Shown here: piece by piece, positions 8,478 to 17,870 of the stretch
How positions within the stretch are numbered: the stretch's first letter is position 1
Layout of the letters: the number at the start of each line of letters is the position of its first letter
Assembly (NCBI RefSeq): GCF_000455325.1
Contig: NZ_HG322952.1
Location: 1,140,558 to 1,204,557, forward strand
DNA: 64,000 bases
Source of the DNA: Mycolicibacterium septicum DSM 44393
GTDB taxonomy: Bacteria; Actinomycetota; Actinomycetes; Mycobacteriales; Mycobacteriaceae
Direction of reading: 5' to 3'
Position numbers and translations under genes: made by a program
The notes under the pieces: generated by a model
What the model was told of the DNA's origin: nothing
Databases searched by the model: none
Seen by the model: only the letters and a program-made list of their open reading frames with translations

Positions 8478-9937
8478 GCGACTACCAGCGGATGATCTCC
8501 TCCGCCACGGTCGGATTCGGTGCGAAACCCTTACCCGACAGCACATTCGATGTTCCGGTCGACGGCAGCGTCGCGGCGGTGCACGACGCCGGCGACCCGG
8601 TCGGGTCGGTGCTGCGGGTGGCCGGCCTCTACGCAGTCGCCCGGCGGGCCGGGCAGTTGCCGACGTCAGTCGAGACGGGCTCCGATCCGGCACCACCGGA
8701 AACCCGGCCGCTGATCACCGCTACGCACGCCTTCCTCGTCGAACGGGCGCTCACGCTCCGGCCCATCCTCGACGGCGTCCTGGCCGACATTGCGGCGGCG
8801 GGCCTCCGCCTCCCGCCGCGGCTCATCCCCGAGCTGTTGCGGATCCAGCAGAGCGGCGTTGTGACACAGCAACTCTGGGCGGCGATCGGCAACGGTGGCC
8901 AGTGGTATGCGGTCGAACACTACGGCCGCGGACATCGCGCGCTGCGCGACGTTCTACGGACCCGGCCCACCGAGTGGCCCAAGGAAACCGACTACACCCA
9001 CGGCGATATCGCCAAACGCCTCGACTGGCTCGCCACCGCGCGCAGCCTCGACCCGGACCGGGCCCGCGACCTCGTGGCGCAGCACTGGGCAGCCGAGGAC
9101 GCCGAGTCCCGGGCCGCGCTGTTGGCCGCGTTCGCGTCACCCGAACACGACTCCGACGAGCCCTTCCTGGAAGCCGCGCTCGACGACCGGGCCGTCACCG
9201 TGCGCAGTGCCGCCATCGCCGTGCTGGGTGACCGTTCGCGCAGCCGCTACCTGGACCGCATGAAAGACCGCGCCGCCCATATCTTCTCGGTGAAGAAGTC
9301 GTTACTCGGGGTGAAAGCCACCGTGCATCCACTGCCGGCGCCCGACGCGGCGGCGATTCGGGACGGGCTGAGCACCACCAAACCCGAAGCCGTCGTCGCA
9401 CGCACGCCGATCGCGTTCTGGAGCGAGGTCTTCAGCGCGGTGGCACCGGAGAAGGTCGCCCGTGCGCTGTCCGACACCGATCAGGCCGTGCTGGCGGCGC
9501 TGACCCTCAGCGCACTGCGCGGCAACGATCCCACCTGGGCCGTGCCGCTGTTGCAGCGTTGCCTGCCCGCCGATTACGCCACCTGTTACGACCCGTCCAC
9601 CGCGCATCCGGCCATCTCCGCCGAGATGATCCGCGCGCTCACCAACATCGCGGAGACCGCACCGCTGGTGCGCGTCGCCGCGGGCCTGCCGCGGCCGTTC
9701 GCCCCCGACGTCGCCGCGGCGCTGTTCGGATCCCTGGCCGGGGCCGGGTGGGGCACGGCACGCCAACGCCGCGAGGCCGCTGCACATCTGGCGGCCGGGT
9801 ATCCGCTGGACTGGCTGCGGCGCATCGCGACTCTCGTCGACCACACCGCAGACGAGGAACTGCACAAGTTCTACGCCACCGTTTTCGAGCTGCTCACCCT
9901 GCGATCCGACATTGCAAAGGAACTCTCCCATGACTGA
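8474..9937 (+). CDS. DUF5691-type helical-repeat protein
   Basis: A 487-residue protein beginning at GTG 8474, which overlaps the SWIM stop (GTGA). It is almost entirely alpha-helical, with repeated short segments such as SPEHDSDEPFLEAALDDR and VRSAAIAVLGDRSRSRYLDR that resemble HEAT-like repeats. No catalytic motif is visible. Proteins of this kind (DUF5691) occur beside SWIM and MoxR genes, so a scaffold or substrate-adaptor role is plausible. The coding end overlaps the MoxR gene by 8 bases. Confidence 0.75.
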   Translation: MSDYQRMISSATVGFGAKPLPDSTFDVPVDGSVAAVHDAGDPVGSVLRVAGLYAVARRAGQLPTSVETGSDPAPPETRPLITATHAFLVERALTLRPILDGVLADIAAAGLRLPPRLIPELLRIQQSGVVTQQLWAAIGNGGQWYAVEHYGRGHRALRDVLRTRPTEWPKETDYTHGDIAKRLDWLATARSLDPDRARDLVAQHWAAEDAESRAALLAAFASPEHDSDEPFLEAALDDRAVTVRSAAIAVLGDRSRSRYLDRMKDRAAHIFSVKKSLLGVKATVHPLPAPDAAAIRDGLSTTKPEAVVARTPIAFWSEVFSAVAPEKVARALSDTDQAVLAALTLSALRGNDPTWAVPLLQRCLPADYATCYDPSTAHPAISAEMIRALTNIAETAPLVRVAAGLPRPFAPDVAAALFGSLAGAGWGTARQRREAAAHLAAGYPLDWLRRIATLVDHTADEELHKFYATVFELLTLRSDIAKELSHD

Positions 9938-11021
9938 AGCGACCCTGCTGCGTCCGCATGCCGAGCAGCTGTTCGCCGCGGAGCTCGCGGCCCTGCGCAC
10001 TGCTGATGCCTTGCCCGCGCCGCCGAACTGGTTGATGTCGCCGCACGCCGTCGTTCGCTATCTGCTCGGCGGGGAAACCGTTGAGGGAGTGGAGATCACC
10101 CCGAAGTACATCGGACCCCGGCGGATCATCGAGGTGGCCGTGGCGACTCTGGCCACCGACCGGGCGCTGCTGCTGCTCGGCGTGCCCGGTACCGCCAAGA
10201 CCTGGGTGTCGGAACACCTGGCCGCGGCAGTGACCGGGGATTCGACGCTGCTGGTGCAGGGCACCGCGGGCACCGTCGAGGAAGCCGTGCGTTACGGCTG
10301 GAACTACGCCCGGCTGATCGCCGAGGGCCCGTCACAGCAGGCCCTGGTCCCGTCACCGATCATGACCGCGATGCGCGACGGCAAGATCGCCCGCCTCGAA
10401 GAGCTGACCCGTATCCCGTCGGAGGTACAGGACGCGCTCATCACCGTGCTGTCCGAAAAGACCTTGCCCATACCCGAACTCGGTGGCGAGGTGCAGGCGA
10501 CGCAGGGGTTCAACGTGATCGCGACGGCCAACGACCGCGACCGCGGCGTCAACGACCTGTCGTCGGCGTTGCGCCGCCGGTTCAACACCGTGGTCCTTCC
10601 GCTGCCCGCGAGCCTTGACGACGAAGTAGAGATCGTGACGCGTCGGGTGGCCGACATCAGCGGGTCGCTGCAGCTGCCCGAGGTCCCGACCTCGGCCGAG
10701 GAGATCCGCCGGGTCGTCACGGTTTTCCGGGAACTGCGCTCGGGGCTGACCGCCGACGGCCGCAACAAGCTCAAGCAGCCGTCGGGCACCCTGTCCACCG
10801 CCGAGGCGATCTCGGTGGTCACCCAGGGCATCGCGATGTCGGCGCACTTCGGCGACGGAGTGCTCCGGCCGGCCGACACCGCAGCCGGCATCGTCGGTGC
10901 GGTCGTGAAGGATCCGGTCAACGACGCGGTGGTGTGGCTGGAATACCTCGAGGCAGTGGTACGTGAACGCGACGGCTGGGCCGACTTCTACCGGGCATCG
11001 CGGGACGTCCTGCACTCGTGA
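9930..11021 (+). CDS. MoxR-type AAA+ ATPase (YehL-like)
   Basis: A 363-residue AAA+ ATPase. Walker A is GVPGTAKT at residues 84-91. A Walker B region KIARLEEL lies at about 152-159, with a Glu pair where the usual Asp-Glu would be. Sensor 1 is ATAND (198-202) and the arginine cluster ALRRRF is at 213-218. A helical lid follows. MoxR ATPases act as chaperones that activate or assemble target complexes, often with a VWA partner; the VWA gene two places downstream fits. The ATG at 9930 was chosen over 9912 because it gives the usual N-terminus and an 8-base overlap with the preceding gene. Confidence 0.92.
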   Translation: MTEATLLRPHAEQLFAAELAALRTADALPAPPNWLMSPHAVVRYLLGGETVEGVEITPKYIGPRRIIEVAVATLATDRALLLLGVPGTAKTWVSEHLAAAVTGDSTLLVQGTAGTVEEAVRYGWNYARLIAEGPSQQALVPSPIMTAMRDGKIARLEELTRIPSEVQDALITVLSEKTLPIPELGGEVQATQGFNVIATANDRDRGVNDLSSALRRRFNTVVLPLPASLDDEVEIVTRRVADISGSLQLPEVPTSAEEIRRVVTVFRELRSGLTADGRNKLKQPSGTLSTAEAISVVTQGIAMSAHFGDGVLRPADTAAGIVGAVVKDPVNDAVVWLEYLEAVVRERDGWADFYRASRDVLHS

Positions 11022-13198
11022 CCACCCACGTCCTGGGTATCCGGCACCACGGTCCCGGATCTGCGCGTGCCGTGGTGTCCGAGCTGGACCGCATTCAGCC
11101 GGACATCGTCGTGATCGAAGGGCCGGCCGATGCGGACCGGCTCACCACCGACGTGGACGACGCCGACATGGTGCCACCGGTGGCGATCATGGCCTACGCG
11201 GTCGACGACCCCGCGGTGTCGGCGTTCTGGCCGTTCGGCGGCTTCTCCCCCGAGTGGCAGGCGCTGCTGTGGGCCGCCCGCCACCGGGTGCCGGTGCGAT
11301 TCTGTGACCTGCCCGCCGCCACCGTGCTGGCTCAGCGTGATCAGCGGCATGCGGACGTATCGCGGGTTCGGGTCGACCCGATCGCGGCGCTCGCCGATGC
11401 CGCGGGCTACGACGATCCCGAACGCTGGTGGGATGATGTGGTCGAATCTCGCACGGACGGCAGCGGATTCGATGCGATCACCGAGGCCATGCGGACGGTC
11501 CGGGAGCTCGAACCCGACGAGGACGACCCGATCGAGCATCAGCGCGAGGCACACATGCGTCAGGTGATCCGCAAAGCCGTCAAGGAATTCTCGACGGTGG
11601 CCGTGATCTGCGGGGCCTGGCACGCACCGGCCCTGGCCGGGAAACTGCCCCCGGCAAGCGCCGATTCGGCCCTGCTACGCGGCCTGCCCAAGGTCAAGTC
11701 CGCGACGGTGTGGGTGCCGTGGACGCATTCGCGGCTGGCCGCGGCGTCGGGCTACGGCGCGGGTATCCGCTCGCCCGGCTGGTATCAGCATGCGTTCCTC
11801 GAGCGGGAACGCCCGGTGGAAACCTGGCTCACGCTGGCGGCCAGGGCATTACGCGACCACGACATCTTCGTCTCCTCGGCCCACGTCATCGAAGGAGTCC
11901 GGCTGGCCAACGCGCTGGCCGCGATGCGGGGCCGGGCCCATCCCGGTCTGAGTGAGGTCAACGAGGCCACCGAGGCCGTGCTGTGCGAGGGATCCGACAC
12001 CCGGTTCGGGCTGATCGTGCGCGAGCTGGTGATCGGGGAACGGCTCGGCAGCATTCCCGAACATCTGCCGATGGTGCCGCTGCTCGCCGACATCACCAAG
12101 CAGCAGAAGTCATTGCGCCTGAAACCCGACGCGGGCGCCAAGCAGGTCACCCTCGACCTGCGCAAGCCGAACGACCTCGCGAAGTCCCACCTGCTGCACC
12201 GGCTCGCCGTGCTCGACATTCCGTGGGGCGAGCCTGAGCTGACCACCGGGCAGGGCACGTTCAAGGAAGCCTGGACCCTGCAGTGGCAACCCGAGTTCGC
12301 CGTGAAGGTCGTGGTGTCGTCGGTGTGGGGCAACACCGTGTACCGCGCCTGCAAGGCCAAACTGGCCGATACCGCCGAGAACGCAACGCATCTGGGACAG
12401 GTCACCGCGGCGATCGAGGCCGCTCTGCTCGGCGGAGTCGACGAAGCGGTTGCGCCGCTGCTGGCCATCCTGGAGAACAAGGCCGCGGTCGACCGGGACC
12501 TCACCGAGCTCATGGCGGCCCTGCCCGCGCTGGCCCGGTCATTGCGCTACGGCGATGTGCGCCGCACCGACGCGGGTGCGCTCGGGGTGGTGACCACGTC
12601 GCTGCTGCGCCGCGTCAACGTCGGCCTGCCCGCGACGCTGACCGGGCTCGGCCCGGACGCGGCCGCCGAGATGCTCGCGCACATCAACGCGGTCACCGAC
12701 ACCGTCGACCTGCTCGATGCCGACATCCGCGGGGAATGGCTGGCCACGATCGCGCGTCTGGCCGATCGCGACGATCTGCACGGCAGCCTGGTCGGCCGGT
12801 TCGTCCGCATCGGCGTCGACGGAGCGGTGTTCACCACCACCGAAGCGGCGCGACGCATGCGCCGCGCCTTGAGCATCGGCGCACCGGCCGACGAGAAGTC
12901 GGCCTGGATCGAGGGTTTTCTGTCCGGCAGCGGGCTGTTGCTGGTGCATGACACCGAACTGCTCTCCGTCATCGACGAATGGCTGACCGGTTTGACGGCA
13001 ACGGAGTTCACCGACGTATTGCCGCTGGTGCGTAGGACCTTCAGCACCTTCGATGCCGGAATCAAACGCAACATCGGGCATGCGGTGGCCACGGCCGGCT
13101 CCGCTGTCCACACCGAATTCGCCATCGACGCCGAACGCGCCCGCCCCGCGGTGATCGCGGCGGCGGCCATCTTCGCACGAGGTATCGCCCATGACTGA
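11018..13198 (+). CDS. DUF5682 family protein (YehM-like)
   Basis: A 726-residue protein starting with GTG 11018 (GTGA overlap). The N-terminal part reads THVLGIRHHGPGSARAVV and then VVIEGPADADRL, with WHAPALAG near residue 205; these conserved His/Gly/Glu segments suggest an alpha/beta fold related to erythromycin-esterase/TraB-like proteins. The C-terminal two thirds is a long helical region. It shows no NTPase signature. In E. coli the equivalent gene order (yehL, yehM, yehP, yehQ) lacks a known function. Here it lies between ATPase and VWA genes, so it is probably the large client or effector subunit. Confidence 0.8.
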   Translation: MTTHVLGIRHHGPGSARAVVSELDRIQPDIVVIEGPADADRLTTDVDDADMVPPVAIMAYAVDDPAVSAFWPFGGFSPEWQALLWAARHRVPVRFCDLPAATVLAQRDQRHADVSRVRVDPIAALADAAGYDDPERWWDDVVESRTDGSGFDAITEAMRTVRELEPDEDDPIEHQREAHMRQVIRKAVKEFSTVAVICGAWHAPALAGKLPPASADSALLRGLPKVKSATVWVPWTHSRLAAASGYGAGIRSPGWYQHAFLERERPVETWLTLAARALRDHDIFVSSAHVIEGVRLANALAAMRGRAHPGLSEVNEATEAVLCEGSDTRFGLIVRELVIGERLGSIPEHLPMVPLLADITKQQKSLRLKPDAGAKQVTLDLRKPNDLAKSHLLHRLAVLDIPWGEPELTTGQGTFKEAWTLQWQPEFAVKVVVSSVWGNTVYRACKAKLADTAENATHLGQVTAAIEAALLGGVDEAVAPLLAILENKAAVDRDLTELMAALPALARSLRYGDVRRTDAGALGVVTTSLLRRVNVGLPATLTGLGPDAAAEMLAHINAVTDTVDLLDADIRGEWLATIARLADRDDLHGSLVGRFVRIGVDGAVFTTTEAARRMRRALSIGAPADEKSAWIEGFLSGSGLLLVHDTELLSVIDEWLTGLTATEFTDVLPLVRRTFSTFDAGIKRNIGHAVATAGSAVHTEFAIDAERARPAVIAAAAIFARGIAHD

Positions 13199-14345
13199 CG
13201 AGACCATGCCCGACGAACGGGACCGCCGGTGGCGGCTGGTGCTGGGTTCGGACGCGGAGTCACTGCCGAGCCTGCAAGGCGGTGACGTCGAGATGGACAA
13301 AGCGCTGTCGGCGCTCTATGACCGCAAAGGGGGACTCGGCGGTTCGGCTCCATCGGTGGCGCGTTGGCTGGGCGATATACGAAAGTACTTCCCCAGCACG
13401 GTGGTTCAGGTCATGCAGCAGGATGCCATCGAACGACTCAACCTGCGCATGCTGCTGCTCGAACCGGAAATGATGGACAGCGTCGTGCCGGACCTGTCGT
13501 TGGCCACCACGCTCATCACGCTGGGGCAGGCCATCCCCGACGAATCCAAGGCGTCGGCCCGGGCCCTGGTCCGCAAGGTCGTCGAGGACATCGAGCGGCG
13601 CATCGCCGACGGCACCCGGGCCACGCTGCGCGGTGCGCTGTCCCGCAATGCCCGCACCAGCCGTCCGCTGGCCTCCGACATCGACTGGAACCGCACCATC
13701 GCGCGCAACCTGAAGACGTTTCAGCCCGACCTGAAGACGATCATCCCCGAACGGCTGGTCGGGTTCCGCCGCGCCGGCCGATCGGTGACCAAGGACATCG
13801 TGCTGGCGATCGACCAGTCCGGGTCGATGGCCGAATCGATCGTGTACTCCGCGGTTTTCGGCGCGGTGATCGCATCGATGCGGTCGCTGCGCACGTCGCT
13901 CGTGGTGTTCGACACCGAAGTCGTCGACCTCACCGACCTGCTCGACGACCCCGTCGACGTGCTGTTCGGCACTCAACTCGGCGGCGGCACCGACATCAAC
14001 CGGGCCATCGCGTACTGCCAGACCCTGATCACGCGCCCTGCCGACAGCATCTTCGTGCTGATCTCCGACCTCTACGAGGGCGGTGTCCGCGACGAGATGC
14101 TCGCCCGCGTCAGACAACTCGCCGACGCGGGCGTCCAGGTGGTGGTGCTGCTGGCGCTGTCCGATTCGGGCGCACCGTCGTTCGACCGCGAGATCGCCGC
14201 CGATCTGGCCGCCATGGAGATCCCGGCGTTCGCCTGCACGCCCGACGCGTTTCCCGAGCTGCTGGCACTGGCCATCAACAAGGGCGACATCCGTGGCTGG
14301 GCGGACCGGACCGGCCTCGCCCAGCGCGGGATGGACGCGACCTAG
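13191..14345 (+). CDS. VWA-domain protein (YehP-like)
   Basis: A 384-residue protein. A helical N-terminal half is followed by a von Willebrand factor A domain from about residue 200. The metal-ion-dependent adhesion site is complete: Asp208-x-Ser210-x-Ser212 (DQSGS), Thr267 (GGGTD) and Asp293 (ISDLYEGG). VWA proteins with MoxR partners bind the ATPase's clients through the divalent metal. It overlaps the DUF5682 gene by 8 bases and is the last gene of the operon. Its stop TAG lies in a CTAG that also supplies the stop of the convergent ipdF gene. Confidence 0.92.
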   Translation: MTDETMPDERDRRWRLVLGSDAESLPSLQGGDVEMDKALSALYDRKGGLGGSAPSVARWLGDIRKYFPSTVVQVMQQDAIERLNLRMLLLEPEMMDSVVPDLSLATTLITLGQAIPDESKASARALVRKVVEDIERRIADGTRATLRGALSRNARTSRPLASDIDWNRTIARNLKTFQPDLKTIIPERLVGFRRAGRSVTKDIVLAIDQSGSMAESIVYSAVFGAVIASMRSLRTSLVVFDTEVVDLTDLLDDPVDVLFGTQLGGGTDINRAIAYCQTLITRPADSIFVLISDLYEGGVRDEMLARVRQLADAGVQVVVLLALSDSGAPSFDREIAADLAAMEIPAFACTPDAFPELLALAINKGDIRGWADRTGLAQRGMDAT

Positions 14346-15130
14346 GCCCGCTGGCTGGAGACCGAGATGACCTCGCCGGTCAGGTAGCTCGAGTAGTCGC
14401 TGGCCAGGTAGGCGATGGTGGTCGCGATCTCCCACGGTTCGGCCGCACGGCCGAACGCCTCGTCCGAGGACAGCCGGTCCAGCAGGGCCGCATCGGCCGA
14501 GCGCTCCAGGAACTTGTGCCGCGCGATGCTCGGCGAGACCGCGTTGATCCGCACCCCGAACTCGACGGCTTCGATTGCGCTGCAACGGGTCAGTGCCATC
14601 ACGCCGGCCTTGGCGGCGGCGTAGTGCGACTGCGAGTGCTGTGCGCGCCAGCCGAGAACGCTGGCGTTGTTGACGATCACGCCACCGTGCTCGACATCCC
14701 GGAAGTAGCGCAGGGCGGCACGGGTGGCCCGCATCACCGAGTTCAGGGTGACGTTCAGGACCCGGTCCCACTCGTCGTCGGTCATGTCGACCAGCGGGGT
14801 CTCCCCGCCCAGACCGGCGTTGTTGACCAAAACGTCGAGCCGGCCCATCTTTTCGACCGACCGGGCGATGAGTGCGTCCACCGCCTCGGTGGAGGTGACG
14901 TCGCAAACCACGGCCTCGACCCGGCCGAGGCCGAGCTCTGCCAGCTGATCGCGGGTCTCGTTCAGGCGTCGCTCGTGGTAGTCGGACACCACGACGTCGG
15001 CGCCCTCCAGCAGAGCGCGGCGCGCGGTGGACGAGCCGATACCGGTGCCGGCGGCGGCCGTCACCAGGACGACCTTGCCCTTCAGCAGGCCGTGGCCCTC
15101 AACCTCTTTGGGAGCTACCGACAAATCCAT
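14342..15130 (-). CDS. ipdF: IpdF-like short-chain dehydrogenase of steroid CD-ring degradation
   Basis: A 262-residue SDR with the cofactor motif TAAAGTGIG at about 25-33, NNAG, and the Ser / Tyr-x-x-x-Lys catalytic set (NNASVLGWRAQHSQSHYAAAK). Its position directly after fadE30 and opposite fadD3 matches M. tuberculosis Rv3559c (ipdF), which acts on the keto/hydroxy group of HIP-CoA, the CoA thioester left after rings A and B have been removed. ATG 15130 overlaps the fadE30 stop (TGATG). A longer reading frame into fadE30 is spurious. Expected to be under KstR2 through the fadE30 promoter. Confidence 0.85.
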   Translation of the reverse strand: MDLSVAPKEVEGHGLLKGKVVLVTAAAGTGIGSSTARRALLEGADVVVSDYHERRLNETRDQLAELGLGRVEAVVCDVTSTEAVDALIARSVEKMGRLDVLVNNAGLGGETPLVDMTDDEWDRVLNVTLNSVMRATRAALRYFRDVEHGGVIVNNASVLGWRAQHSQSHYAAAKAGVMALTRCSAIEAVEFGVRINAVSPSIARHKFLERSADAALLDRLSSDEAFGRAAEPWEIATTIAYLASDYSSYLTGEVISVSSQRA

Positions 15131-16278
15131 CAGCCCTTGGCCTCTCGGGGTAGGCCGAGCACCCGCTCGGCGATGATGTTGCGCTGGATCTCGTTGGACC
15201 CGCCGTAGATGGTGTCCGACCGCGAGAACAGGTAGAGCCGCTGCCACTCGTCGAATTCGCCCTCGGGCAGGGTCAGCCCGGCCGTGCCCTGCACGTCCAT
15301 GGCGATCTCGCCGAGCTCGCGGTGCCAGTTGGCCCACAACAGCTTCGACACGTTGTCCTGCCCGGGCTGCTCGACATCCATGGTCGCCAGGGCGTAGGAC
15401 CGCATGGCCTGCAGGCCGGTCCACGACTCGGTCAGCCGCCGGCGGATCAGCGGATCGTCGGCCGCGCCGCTGCGCTTGGCCAGCTCGACGAGGTTGGAGT
15501 GCTCGCGCGCGTAGCGGATCTGCTGGCCCAGCGTGGACACCCCACGCTCGAAGGTCAGCGTGCCCATGGCCACCCGCCAGCCGTCACCGGGCTGACCGAC
15601 CACCAGCGAGGCGTCCGTACGGGCGTCGTCGAAGAACACCTCGTTGAACTCGGAGTCGCCGGTCAGCTGGATGATCGGGCGGATCTCGACGCCCGGCTGA
15701 TCCAGCGGCACCAGCAGATAGGACAGGCCGGCGTGCCGCTTGGAGCCCTTCTCCGTGCGCGCCACGACGAAGCACCACTGCGCCCAGTGGGCCAGCGATG
15801 TCCACACCTTCTGACCGTTGATGACCCACTCGTCGCCGACCAGCTCGGCCGTAGTCGCCACATTCGCCAGGTCGCTGCCGGCGTTGGGCTCGGAGTAGCC
15901 CTGGCTCCACAGTTCGGTGACGTCGAGGATCTTGGGCAGGAACCGCTGCTGCTGCTCGGGGGTGCCGTACTCGATGAGCGTCGGCCCGAGCAGCTCCTCG
16001 CCCAGGTGGTTGACCTTGTCGGGCGCGTTGGCGCGGGCGTACTCCTCATAGAAGGCAACGCGATGCGCGACCGACAGCCCGCGGCCGCCGTGCTCCACCG
16101 GCCAGCCGAGGCAGGTCAATCCCGCCGCGGCCAGATGCTGATTCCACGCCCGCCGCTCTTCGAAGGCTTCGTGTTCACGCCCCGGTCCACCCAGGCCCTT
16201 GAGCGCTGCGAATTCGCCAACAAGATTGTCTGCGAGCCACTGCCGGACCTCGGCCCGGAACTCCTGGACCTCTATCAC
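15130..16278 (-). CDS. fadE30: Acyl-CoA dehydrogenase FadE30
   Basis: A 382-residue acyl-CoA dehydrogenase. The N-terminal helical domain is followed by the flavin/substrate motif QGYSEPNAGSDLA and WVINGQKVWTS, and the C-terminal domain ends SDTIYGGSNEIQRNIIAERVLGLPRE. The position divergent from fadD3 and upstream of ipdF matches Rv3560c, reported to dehydrogenate the 5-hydroxy-HIP-CoA side chain, starting beta-oxidation of the propionyl side chain of the C/D rings. A 47-base gap to fadD3 contains the KstR2 operator. Confidence 0.9.
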   Translation of the reverse strand: MIEVQEFRAEVRQWLADNLVGEFAALKGLGGPGREHEAFEERRAWNQHLAAAGLTCLGWPVEHGGRGLSVAHRVAFYEEYARANAPDKVNHLGEELLGPTLIEYGTPEQQQRFLPKILDVTELWSQGYSEPNAGSDLANVATTAELVGDEWVINGQKVWTSLAHWAQWCFVVARTEKGSKRHAGLSYLLVPLDQPGVEIRPIIQLTGDSEFNEVFFDDARTDASLVVGQPGDGWRVAMGTLTFERGVSTLGQQIRYAREHSNLVELAKRSGAADDPLIRRRLTESWTGLQAMRSYALATMDVEQPGQDNVSKLLWANWHRELGEIAMDVQGTAGLTLPEGEFDEWQRLYLFSRSDTIYGGSNEIQRNIIAERVLGLPREAKG

Positions 16279-16294
16279 CCCTGTAGGCTAACCT

Positions 16295-16308
16295 ACCAAG
16301 CACTTGCT
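16295..16308. promoter_or_regulatory. KstR2 operator
   Basis: The 14 bases ACCAAGCACTTGCT match every fixed position of the published KstR2 consensus AnCAAGnnCTTGnT. The site is in the middle of the 47-base gap between the divergent fadE30 and fadD3 starts, so one repressor dimer could control both operons. kstR2 itself is not in the window. Confidence 0.88.
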
Positions 16309-16325
16309 TTGTTAAGGGAGCATCG

Positions 16326-17870
16326 ATGACGAGCGATCGCCGCACCGTTCCAGCGGTGCTGGACCGGGTTGCCGTGCAGTATTCCGACCATGAGGCCCTG
16401 GTCAGTGACGATAAGCGCCTCACCTACTCGGAACTGCGCGCGCACGTACGCCAAGCCGCCGCGGCGATGATCGACCTCGGTGTCGCACCCGGCGACCGGG
16501 TGGCGATCTGGTCCCCCAACACCTGGCACTGGGTGGTGGCCTGCCTGGCCACCCATTACGCCGGCGCGGAGATGGTGCCGCTCAACACCCGCTATACCGC
16601 CAGCGAGGCCACCGACATCCTGGCCCGCACCGAGGCTCCGCTGCTGATCGCCTCGGGCGAGTTCCTGGGCTCCGACCACGCGGCCGAACTGGATCGCGAC
16701 GCGCTGCCCGCGCTGCGCCACATCGTGCGGGTGCCCATCGAAAAACAGGACGGAACCTGGGACGAGTTCGTCGCCCGCGGGACCGACCTCGAGGCTGTCG
16801 ACGCCCGCGCCGCGGCGGTACAGCCCGACGACGTCTCCGACATCCTCTTCACCTCCGGCACCACCGGACGCAGCAAGGGTGTGCGCTGCGCCCACCGCCA
16901 GTCGCTCGACGGATCGGCCGCCTGGGCCGAGTGCGGCCAGGTCACCAGCACCGACCGCTACCTGTGCATCAACCCGTTCTTCCACAACTTCGGCTACAAG
17001 GCCGGCATCCTGGCCTGCCTGCAGACCGGCGCGACGCTGTACCCGGTGCTCACGTTCAAACCCGAGCAGGCCCTCAAAACCATCGCCGAACAGCGCATCA
17101 CCGTGCTCCCCGGCCCGCCGACCATCTTCCAGACCCTGCTGGACCACCCGAAGCGCGCCGACTACGACCTGTCCTCGCTGCGCTTCTCGGTCACCGGCGC
17201 GGCCGTCGTCCCGGTGGTCCTGATCGAGCGGATGCAGTCCGAACTCGACATCGACATCGTGCTGACCGCCTACGGCCTCACGGAGGCGGCCGGCTTCGGC
17301 ACCATGTGTCGCCCCGACGACGACGCCCTGACGGTGGCCACCACCTGCGGCAGGCCCATCGCCGATTTCGAACTGCGCCTGGATGATTCGGGCGAGGTGC
17401 TGCTGCGCGGCCCCAACGTCATGCTCGGCTACCTCGACGACCCCGAAGCCACCGCGGCGGCCATCGACGCCGACGGCTGGCTGCACACGGGCGATATCGG
17501 CACGCTCGACACCCGCGGCAACCTGACCATCACCGACCGCCTCAAGGACATGTTCATCTGCGGCGGGTTCAACGTGTACCCGGCCGAGATCGAGCAGGTG
17601 CTGGCCCGGTTGGACGGGGTGGCCGAGGCCGCGGTGATCGGCGTGCCCGACGAGCGGCTCGGCGAGGTCGGCAAGGCCTACGTGGTGCTCAAGCCCGGGG
17701 TGACGCTCGACGAGGCCGCCGTAATAGCCCATACCCGCGAGCATCTGGCGAACTTCAAGGTGCCGCGATCAGTTGAGTTTCTGGATGTGCTGCCGCGAAA
17801 TCCGGGCGGCAAGGTGATCAAACCGGTGCTGCGCAGCAGAGGGACCCGAGAAGGGGTGCAATGGACCTGA
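16326..17870 (+). CDS. fadD3: HIP-CoA synthetase (acyl-CoA ligase) FadD3
   Basis: A 514-residue ANL-superfamily ligase. The ATP loop DILFTSGTTGRSKGV is at about 172-186; YGLTEAAGF, the hinge region TDRLKDMFICGGFNVYPAEIE and the C-terminal Lys in PRNPGGKVIK are present. Gene order and neighbours identify it as FadD3, which activates the steroid C/D-ring acid HIP to HIP-CoA, the committed step feeding FadE30, IpdF and FadE31-33. AGGGAG lies 5 bases upstream of ATG 16326. It is first gene of an overlapping operon with fadE31, fadE32 and fadE33 and sits next to the KstR2 box. Confidence 0.92.
   Translation: MTSDRRTVPAVLDRVAVQYSDHEALVSDDKRLTYSELRAHVRQAAAAMIDLGVAPGDRVAIWSPNTWHWVVACLATHYAGAEMVPLNTRYTASEATDILARTEAPLLIASGEFLGSDHAAELDRDALPALRHIVRVPIEKQDGTWDEFVARGTDLEAVDARAAAVQPDDVSDILFTSGTTGRSKGVRCAHRQSLDGSAAWAECGQVTSTDRYLCINPFFHNFGYKAGILACLQTGATLYPVLTFKPEQALKTIAEQRITVLPGPPTIFQTLLDHPKRADYDLSSLRFSVTGAAVVPVVLIERMQSELDIDIVLTAYGLTEAAGFGTMCRPDDDALTVATTCGRPIADFELRLDDSGEVLLRGPNVMLGYLDDPEATAAAIDADGWLHTGDIGTLDTRGNLTITDRLKDMFICGGFNVYPAEIEQVLARLDGVAEAAVIGVPDERLGEVGKAYVVLKPGVTLDEAAVIAHTREHLANFKVPRSVEFLDVLPRNPGGKVIKPVLRSRGTREGVQWT

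Noticed and set aside
13260..14906. 548-codon minus-strand frame across the VWA and ipdF genes
   Set aside because: Its composition is the Arg/Gly/Asp-rich pattern of an antisense shadow of high-GC coding DNA, and both real genes have clear motifs.
13364..15208. 614-codon plus-strand frame overlapping VWA and ipdF
   Set aside because: Shadow frame: Arg/His-rich sequence with no motifs, running through a convergent gene junction.
16293..17744. 483-codon frame antisense to fadD3
   Set aside because: FadD3 has all ligase motifs in order; the antisense product has none.
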